From: CAIYRG01 sp964494505
GTDB lineage: Bacteria > Pseudomonadota > Alphaproteobacteria > Micropepsales > Micropepsaceae
Direction: 5' to 3'
Length of the DNA stretch: 64,000 bases
NCBI GenBank assembly: GCA_964494505.1
Contig: CAZBRO010000003.1
Span: 186,001-250,000 of the forward strand
Part shown: piece after piece, positions 59,076 through 64,000 of the stretch
Position numbering within the stretch: position 1 is the first letter of the stretch
How the letters are laid out: each line of letters starts with the position of its first letter
The notes under the pieces: generated by a model
The model's input: only the letters and a program-made list of their open reading frames with translations
The model's database searches: none
Told to the model about the DNA's origin: nothing
Position numbers and translations under genes: made by a program

Positions 59076-60071
59076 ATGGCTGAAACGCGAGTCACAAGAC
59101 GGCGGGTCAATCTCGGGCTCGCCGCAACCGGCGCTGCGGCGATCATCGCGAGTCGCGCGCGGGCAGCGGAGTTCACTCTCAGCCACAACCACAATCTCCC
59201 CGTGGAGAGCCCGCTGCACAAACGCGCGGTCGAAATGTGGGCGGCCGTCAAAGCCGAGACCCAAGGCCGGGTCGACGTGCAGATCACCCGAGGCGATGCG
59301 GGTTTAGATAAATTGGTCGGCGGCGGCCTCGCCTTCATGACGCTGGCCGGCAACGGCCTCTCCTCGCTCGTCCCTGCGGCCGACGTGCAGGCGACCCCTT
59401 ACGGCTTCCGCAATCCCGCGCAGGTCTACGCGGCGCTCGACGGCGACCTCGGCGCGTATCTGCGCGAGGAAATCCGCACCAAGGGCCTCTATGCCGTTCC
59501 GGGCGGCTGCTTCGAAAACGGGATGCACCAGATCACATCCACGAATCGGCCGATCCGCACAGCGGCCGATTTTCAGGGGTTGAAAATTCGCGTGCCCGGT
59601 TCGCCCGAATATCAGAGCTTCTTCAAATCGCTCGGCGCCGACGTCCACACGATGAATCTCACCAAGACCTATGACGGGCTGAAGAGCGGCCTTGTCGAAG
59701 CACAGGACGACCCCTGGGATGTCGTCGAACTCTTCAAACTTTACGAATTCCAGAAATATGCGAGCGTCACCGAACACTCCTGGTCGGGCTACAACATGCT
59801 GGCGAGCCTCAAGGTCTGGCAGAGCCTGCCGGCGGATATGCAGCATGTGATCGAGACCAACACCCAGAAATTCGCCAAGCTCCAGCGGGCCGACACGGAC
59901 GCGCTCAATCTCGATTTGCGGGCCGGCCTTGCCAAGAGCGGCATGATCTTCAACGACGTCGACAAGGCGTCGTTCCACCCGGCGCTTTCCGCCTTCTACC
60001 CCCGTTGGAAAGCCCATATCGGCCAGCGTGCCTGGGACCTCCTCGAGGCCCAGGTGGGACGGCTGGGTTAG
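59076..60071 (+). CDS. TRAP transporter DctP-type substrate-binding protein
   Basis: A 331-residue binding protein with a Tat-type signal (TRRRVNLGLAATGAAAIIASRARA) and the DctP family body: FTLSHNHNLPVESPLHKRAVEMWAAVKAETQGRVDVQI, GLKIRVPGSPEYQSFFKSLGADVHTM and GLKSGLVEAQDDPWDVV, with the Arg of IRVPG expected to hold the substrate carboxylate. The DctQ and DctM membrane genes are not adjacent. GCAGGGGGAGATG gives the start. It diverges from iorAB and may deliver its substrate; this is inference. Confidence 0.88.
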   Translation: MAETRVTRRRVNLGLAATGAAAIIASRARAAEFTLSHNHNLPVESPLHKRAVEMWAAVKAETQGRVDVQITRGDAGLDKLVGGGLAFMTLAGNGLSSLVPAADVQATPYGFRNPAQVYAALDGDLGAYLREEIRTKGLYAVPGGCFENGMHQITSTNRPIRTAADFQGLKIRVPGSPEYQSFFKSLGADVHTMNLTKTYDGLKSGLVEAQDDPWDVVELFKLYEFQKYASVTEHSWSGYNMLASLKVWQSLPADMQHVIETNTQKFAKLQRADTDALNLDLRAGLAKSGMIFNDVDKASFHPALSAFYPRWKAHIGQRAWDLLEAQVGRLG

Positions 60072-60105
60072 CGTTTCTTGCCCGCCCGAGAAAGGGAGTT
60101 GCCTC

Positions 60106-60738
60106 TTGAACGATCAAACCGCTACACGGAAGGGGTTCCGTACTCCTTCGCGGTCCGCCCGCCTGATCTCCGGTCTTAAGGGAAGCCATCGTTTGAAAGA
60201 GGAGTTGCAGTTCCTTCGGGGTCTGGTCGCGAACCCGCGTTCCGTCGGCGCTGTGGCGCCGTCCAGTCCGTTTCTGGCGCGCGCCGTTGCCGCGCAGATG
60301 GACTTGAAGCTCACCGGCCCCATTCTGGAGCTAGGCCCCGGTACCGGCGCCATCACGCGGGAAATCCTGAACCGGGGCATTTCCCCGAGCCGGCTGACGG
60401 TGATCGAATACGACCCGGAATTCGCCAAGGAAATCGCGGCCCGATTTTCCGGCGTCAATGTGATCGTCGGAGATGCGTTCAATCTGGAACCCCTGATAAA
60501 CGGGGCCCAATTCGCCGCCGTGGTCTCCGGAATTCCGCTCCTGAATTTCACTCCCGAAAAGCGCGAGACGCTCGTCCGGTCGTCCTTGGAACGGCTGAAG
60601 CCCGGCGGCCCCATGATCCAGTTTTCCTATGGTTTCACCGCGCCTGTGCAGGCGCCGGCCGGGGCGACGGTGCGTCAGGCGGCTTTCATCTGGCGGAATA
60701 TTCCCCCGGCGAGGGTGTGGGTCTACCGCCGGACGTGA
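60106..60738 (+). CDS. PmtA-like SAM-dependent phospholipid methyltransferase
   Basis: A 210-residue methyltransferase with SAM motif I LELGPGTGAITREIL and VIEYDPEFAKEI as motif II, plus SGIPLLNFTPEKRETLVRSSLERLKPGGPMIQFSYG. The fold and the LKEELQFLRGLVANPRSVGAVAPSSPFLARAVA start match rhizobial-type phosphatidylethanolamine N-methyltransferase (PmtA) and rRNA dimethylase-like relatives. The start is TTG at 60106 with AAAGGGAG seven bases upstream. Convergent psd-pssA genes next to it support a role in making methylated phospholipids such as phosphatidylcholine. Confidence 0.82.
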   Translation: MNDQTATRKGFRTPSRSARLISGLKGSHRLKEELQFLRGLVANPRSVGAVAPSSPFLARAVAAQMDLKLTGPILELGPGTGAITREILNRGISPSRLTVIEYDPEFAKEIAARFSGVNVIVGDAFNLEPLINGAQFAAVVSGIPLLNFTPEKRETLVRSSLERLKPGGPMIQFSYGFTAPVQAPAGATVRQAAFIWRNIPPARVWVYRRT

Positions 60739-60760
60739 GCCTTGATCCCCGGCTTGCGCC

Positions 60761-61582
60761 TCAGTCCGTGTCTTCGGGCGGGGTCGCTGCGGAATAGATC
60801 GGCTGGGGCTCGGGCTCCTCGTCCTTGGCGAGCAAGGCGCGAATCGCGAACGGAATGATGCCGATATAGATCAGCAGCCCCGCGATCAGTGTCGCCCAGG
60901 GAACGTAGATGCCGAGCGGAATCAGCGCGCCCACCGCGGCGACGGAGGCGATTCGCGTCTGACGATCCAGCCGCGTGTATTTGAGAGCGGGCGTCGGCAC
61001 GCGGCTGACCATGAGGGCGGAGGTGATCGCAACCAGGGTCAGGCAGAACATCGGATCGTGGAATATTTCGCGCCCGAATTCAAAGCTCAGCAGCAAAGGC
61101 AGCAACAGCACGCCCGCCGCACCCGGTGTCGGCAGCCCCGTGAAATAGGGATGGGATTGGGTCGCGCCTTCGTCGCGCGAACTCTCGACGTTGAATCGGG
61201 CCAGCCTTATGGCGCTGCAGGCACAGAAGATCACCGCGGCGATCCAGCCGGCCGTGCCCATCTCCGCAAGGCTCCAGGAATAGACCACCACTGCAGGCGC
61301 GATGCCGAAGCTCACCACGTCGGCAAGCGAATCGAGCTGCGCTCCGAACCGGCTGTCGGCTCCGAGCAGGCGTGCCGCCTGACCGTCCAGCATGTCGAAT
61401 ATCATCGCGAGGAAGATCGCGGCGACCGCCATCTTCCAATCCTGGATCAGAGCAAACCGGATGGCCGTAGCGCCTGCGCCGAGCCCCAACAAGGTAAGCG
61501 CACTCGGAACGATCCTGGCGATCGAAATATCTTCCAGGTGATCCGAAGCCCATTGCCTCGCAGACAATCTTTCGCGAGCCAT
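60761..61582 (-). CDS. pssA: CDP-diacylglycerol-serine O-phosphatidyltransferase
   Basis: A 273-residue membrane enzyme that makes phosphatidylserine. The CDP-alcohol phosphotransferase signature is complete: DMLDGQAARLLGADSRFGAQLDSLADVVSFG, with the three metal-binding Asp. About seven hydrophobic helices follow. The start lies five bases after the psd stop, so the two genes form an operon; the reaction order psd after pss makes metabolic sense. Confidence 0.93.
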   Translation of the reverse strand: MARERLSARQWASDHLEDISIARIVPSALTLLGLGAGATAIRFALIQDWKMAVAAIFLAMIFDMLDGQAARLLGADSRFGAQLDSLADVVSFGIAPAVVVYSWSLAEMGTAGWIAAVIFCACSAIRLARFNVESSRDEGATQSHPYFTGLPTPGAAGVLLLPLLLSFEFGREIFHDPMFCLTLVAITSALMVSRVPTPALKYTRLDRQTRIASVAAVGALIPLGIYVPWATLIAGLLIYIGIIPFAIRALLAKDEEPEPQPIYSAATPPEDTD

Positions 61583-61587
61583 CGCGC

Positions 61588-62247
61588 TTACTTCCCCTCG
61601 TTCAACGCCGCCAGAACGGTCTCGCCTGCTTTCACGTGCTGATTGGGTGAAACCAGCACCTTTGCCCCAGGGGGCAAATACAGATCGAGCCGGCTGCCGA
61701 ACCGGATTATGCCGAAGCGTTCGCCCCGGCGGACTGTGTCATTCACACTAATGTCGCATTTTATACGGCGCGCGACCAGCCCGGCGATTTGGACCACGAC
61801 CAGGTCGCCTACTTCGCCAGCCGCCTCGTTCCGGAGCCGGATCGACATCCGTTCATTGTGCTCGCTGGCTTTATCGAAGGAGGCGTTAAAAAAGCGCCCC
61901 TTCCGGTAGTTCATCGCAACCACGCGGCCGTCCATGGGGTTCCGGTTCACATGGACGCTGAACACGTCCATGAAGACGCTGAGCCGAACCCTGGGCTCGG
62001 GCCCCATGCCGAGTTCGGCAGGGGGTGCTGCGAGCACGATGGGCAGCAGCTTGCCGTCCGCCGGACTCACGACCAGGCCCGCGCCCTTGGGAATTATCCT
62101 CTCGGGATCGCGGAAAAACGCCACGCACCAGACCGTGAACGGTGCAAAGACCCAGCCAAGCCAAGGCGATATGAGGAAGAACAGCACGTTCAGCGCGAGA
62201 AAGATTGCGATGAACCGCCATCCTTCGCGATGGATTGGAATGCGCAT
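61588..62247 (-). CDS. psd: Phosphatidylserine decarboxylase, short form
   Basis: A protein of about 219 residues that decarboxylates phosphatidylserine to phosphatidylethanolamine. It self-cleaves at the Gly-Ser of RFGSRLDLYLPPG to form the pyruvoyl group. An N-terminal membrane segment (WRFIAIFLALNVLFFLISPWLGWVF) and FMDVFSVHVNRNPMDGRV match the short bacterial form. The start is uncertain: ATG at 62247 is used here, but a TTG at 62283 would add 12 residues and would fit rhizobial homologues equally well. The gene follows pobA by a few dozen bases on the same strand. Confidence 0.9.
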   Translation of the reverse strand: MRIPIHREGWRFIAIFLALNVLFFLISPWLGWVFAPFTVWCVAFFRDPERIIPKGAGLVVSPADGKLLPIVLAAPPAELGMGPEPRVRLSVFMDVFSVHVNRNPMDGRVVAMNYRKGRFFNASFDKASEHNERMSIRLRNEAAGEVGDLVVVQIAGLVARRIKCDISVNDTVRRGERFGIIRFGSRLDLYLPPGAKVLVSPNQHVKAGETVLAALNEGK

Positions 62248-62304
62248 TCGCGATCCGATGGCGCGGATGTTCGAGCTTGGCAAGGTGGGATTTCGCCGCG
62301 CCGC

Positions 62305-63483
62305 TTACGCGGTCGTGGGAAAAATACCCAGGTAATTCTCCGCAAGGGCTGAAGCGGCCGCGCGCGACCCCGCCAGTGCTTCGAACCCGGCCTTCTGCAT
62401 GCGGCCCTCGAAAGGGTCGTTGCCGAGACGGTGGGTCAGTCCCGTCAGCCACCACGAAAACCGCACCGCCTGCCACGCCCGCCGCAACGCCGTCGTGGAA
62501 TAGGCATCGAGCGGACCATCATCGCCGCCGCGATAATGCGCCGCGAATGCCGCGGCGAGCAGGCCCGCATCCGAGGCGGCGAGATTGAGCCCCTTGGCGC
62601 CCGTCGGCGGCATGATGTGGGCGGCATCGCCGGCCAGGAACAGGCGGCCGAAGCGCATCGGTTCGGCGACGAAGCTGCGCAATGGCGCGATGCTTTTCTC
62701 CTCCGACTCGCCGGTGACCAGCCGCTCGGCGGCGTCCGGCGGAATGCGGCGTCGAAGCTCGCCCCAGAAGCGGTCATCCGGCCACTCCTCGACGCGGTCC
62801 GTCAATCCGACTTGCACGTAATAGCGGCTCCGCGTCCTCGACCGCATGCTGCAAAGCGCAAACCCCCGCCTATGCCGCGCATAGATCAATTCATCGGCCA
62901 CCGGCGGTGTCTTCGACAGGACGCCCAGCCAGCCGAAGGGTACCACCCGTTCGAAATTGCGGATTGCGCCTTCCGGAATGCTGGTCCGGCTGACGCCGTG
63001 AAAGCCGTCGCAGCCGGCAACGAAGTCGCACACCACCTCGTGGCGTACGCCGTTCTCCCGGTAGGTGACGTAGGCGTGCCCCCCGCCGGTCAATCGATGC
63101 AGAGCGATATCTTCGGCGCGGAATACGATGTTGCCGTTCAGCGCGAGCCGGAGCGCATTAAGGTCTTTGGTTATTTCGGTCTGGCCATAGACGGTGACCA
63201 CGTCGCCCGCGAGCGCCTTCAGGTCGACGCGTATCGTCTTGCCGTCGAAGGCCAGGTGGAATCCGTCATGCCGGAGCCCCTCGTCGTCCAGCCGCGCCGC
63301 CGCGCCCGCGCTTCTCAAAAGCTTGACCGTGCCCGGTTCGAGTACGCCCGCGCGGATGCGGGCCTCGACATGGGCGCGGCTGCGCTTTTCCAGCACGATA
63401 GACTCGATGCCATCCAAATGAAGGAACTGGGACAGGAGAAGCCCCGCCGGTCCGCCGCCGATAATGGCAATCTGTGTGCGCAA
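62305..63483 (-). CDS. pobA: 4-hydroxybenzoate 3-monooxygenase
   Basis: A 392-residue flavin monooxygenase that converts 4-hydroxybenzoate to protocatechuate. FAD motif IAIIGGGPAGLLLSQFLHLDG, the RIRAGVLEPGTV substrate region, FVAGCDGFHGVSR (DG motif) and LFLAGDAAHIMPPTGAKGLNLAASD (GD motif) are all present. SRYYVQV and the C-terminal ENYLGIF hold the Tyr pair equivalent to Tyr201 and Tyr385 of the Pseudomonas enzyme. The start is TTG at 63483 with no strong ribosome-binding site visible. No pobR or pca genes are in the window. Confidence 0.92.
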   Translation of the reverse strand: MRTQIAIIGGGPAGLLLSQFLHLDGIESIVLEKRSRAHVEARIRAGVLEPGTVKLLRSAGAAARLDDEGLRHDGFHLAFDGKTIRVDLKALAGDVVTVYGQTEITKDLNALRLALNGNIVFRAEDIALHRLTGGGHAYVTYRENGVRHEVVCDFVAGCDGFHGVSRTSIPEGAIRNFERVVPFGWLGVLSKTPPVADELIYARHRRGFALCSMRSRTRSRYYVQVGLTDRVEEWPDDRFWGELRRRIPPDAAERLVTGESEEKSIAPLRSFVAEPMRFGRLFLAGDAAHIMPPTGAKGLNLAASDAGLLAAAFAAHYRGGDDGPLDAYSTTALRRAWQAVRFSWWLTGLTHRLGNDPFEGRMQKAGFEALAGSRAAASALAENYLGIFPTTA

Positions 63484-63630
63484 GACGGGCCATGTTCCGG
63501 GCTTTCCGGATCATCATTCCCGCACCCGGGAGCAACATTCAATACGAAGAGGCGGGCAGCTTGCTTCGTTTGGACCAAGCTGCAAATCTGCGCCAAACGC
63601 CCCTGCGGCGCGGGAGGATCAGGGCCGACC

Positions 63631-64000
63631 ATGCGGATAGACCGGCGCGATGTTATGCGGTTGCTCGGCTCGGCAGTGGCCGCCGGGCTGCCGGGCCGCG
63701 CGCTCGCCCAGCCTTTGCGGACAATCCGCGTCGGCAAGGCGATCGATTCGTCCTTTCCGTTTTCGGGTCTGGATCTCGGCGTCGCTCAAGGCATCTTCAA
63801 GGCGAATGGTCTTGCTCTCGAGATCTCCACCTTCCCCGGCGACGGGCGGCTGCAGCAGGCGCTCGCGGCCGGCTCGGTCGATTTCGGCTTCGGCTCAGGT
63901 CCGGGGATGGGCTATGCCGCCAAGGGCGTACCCGCGCACGCGGTTGCGGTCATCGCCAATCGCCCGGCCAACATGGCGCTGTTTGTCGGCAAGGCGAGCC
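63631..64000 (+). CDS. NitT/TauT-type ABC transporter substrate-binding protein, N-terminal part
   Basis: The gene runs off the right edge; 123 codons are visible. It starts MRIDRRDVMRLLGSAVAAGL, a Tat-like signal ending ALAQ, followed by IRVGKAIDSSFPFSGLDLGVAQGIFKANGLALEI and LQQALAAGSVDFGFGSGPGMGYAAKGVP, the NMT1/THI5-like pattern of sulfonate, nitrate or thiamine-precursor binding proteins. GGGAGGATC lies about 12 bases before the ATG. Ligand is unknown without the rest. Confidence 0.82.
   Translation, partial: MRIDRRDVMRLLGSAVAAGLPGRALAQPLRTIRVGKAIDSSFPFSGLDLGVAQGIFKANGLALEISTFPGDGRLQQALAAGSVDFGFGSGPGMGYAAKGVPAHAVAVIANRPANMALFVGKAS

Noticed and set aside
1..64000. tRNA, rRNA, CRISPR arrays, prophage or transposase genes
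   Set aside because: I looked for their typical sequences and proteins and saw none; short structured RNAs could still be missed by eye.

Overview
This window is a gene-dense, high-GC stretch of a chromosome, almost certainly from an alphaproteobacterium. Pointers are a ChvG/ChvI-type sensor kinase and regulator pair (13891-16156), a psd-pssA pair facing a PmtA-like methyltransferase (phosphatidylcholine route), DNA polymerase IV with the N-terminal CxxC/CxxC extension common in alphaproteobacteria, small helical proteins of an alphaproteobacterial type, and dispersed GC-rich palindromes. Genus cannot be fixed from sequence alone; a Rhizomicrobium/Micropepsaceae-like or unplaced rhizobial lineage is a guess. 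No rRNA, tRNA, CRISPR array, insertion sequence, integrase or phage gene was seen.

Layout. 1-6.5 kb: end of a DegP-like protease, a small cytochrome c, an OFA-type MFS transporter, an unpartnered molybdenum hydroxylase large subunit, an alpha/beta hydrolase and a cupin. 6.5-10.7 kb (minus): an exported M20 amidohydrolase, two tandem YkgJ-type cysteine-cluster proteins and an exported protein of unknown family. 10.8-16.7 kb: a cyclic-nucleotide-domain/thioredoxin-reductase-like protein coupled to a UBP zinc finger, an exported formamidase-like protein, and the two-component pair with a putative lipoprotein. 17.4-24 kb: glycine-zipper protein, a large exported CxxCH/beta-propeller protein, ModA-like binding protein, dienelactone hydrolase, VOC protein, hydrolase and a third YkgJ protein. 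24-31.6 kb: DUF5996 protein, a distinctly low-GC gene, a UbiD decarboxylase, a second copy of the unknown exported family, a flavoprotein and an MFS transporter. 31.6-39.8 kb (minus): a compact leucine/branched-chain 2-oxoacid catabolic cluster (isovaleryl-CoA dehydrogenase, thiolase, MCC carboxyltransferase, HMG-CoA lyase, 2-oxoacid dehydrogenase E1alpha, E1beta, E2). 40-45.2 kb: Gln/Gly repeat protein, ClpP-like protease, SoxC-like sulfite dehydrogenase with a c-type cytochrome, a second molybdopterin-fold protein and an NHL protein. 45.2-50 kb: OmpA protein, exported double-VOC protein, 3-hydroxyanthranilate dioxygenase and a gamma-glutamyltransferase-family enzyme. 50-64 kb: Lhr-type helicase, TerB-like protein, DinB, IorAB-type molybdenum hydroxylase, TRAP binding protein, phospholipid genes, PobA and the start of a NitT/TauT-type binding protein.

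Functional theme. The window is rich in oxidative catabolism (leucine, aromatics through UbiD, PobA and HAAO, N-heterocycles through IorAB, sulfite). An unusual number of enzymes of normally cytosolic families carry Sec or Tat signals.

Most interesting structural signal. Two families of dispersed palindromes occur. Family A is a CTCCCC...GGGGAG hairpin, usually followed by a CCGC-NAA-GCGG hairpin. One copy lies in frame inside the leader of the SoxD-like cytochrome, and a related copy sits at the start of the 3-hydroxyanthranilate dioxygenase gene, where its GGGGAGGGGGGA arm appears to act as the ribosome-binding site of a TTG start. Family B is represented by two 106-bp elements with matching termini at 28352 and 44038.
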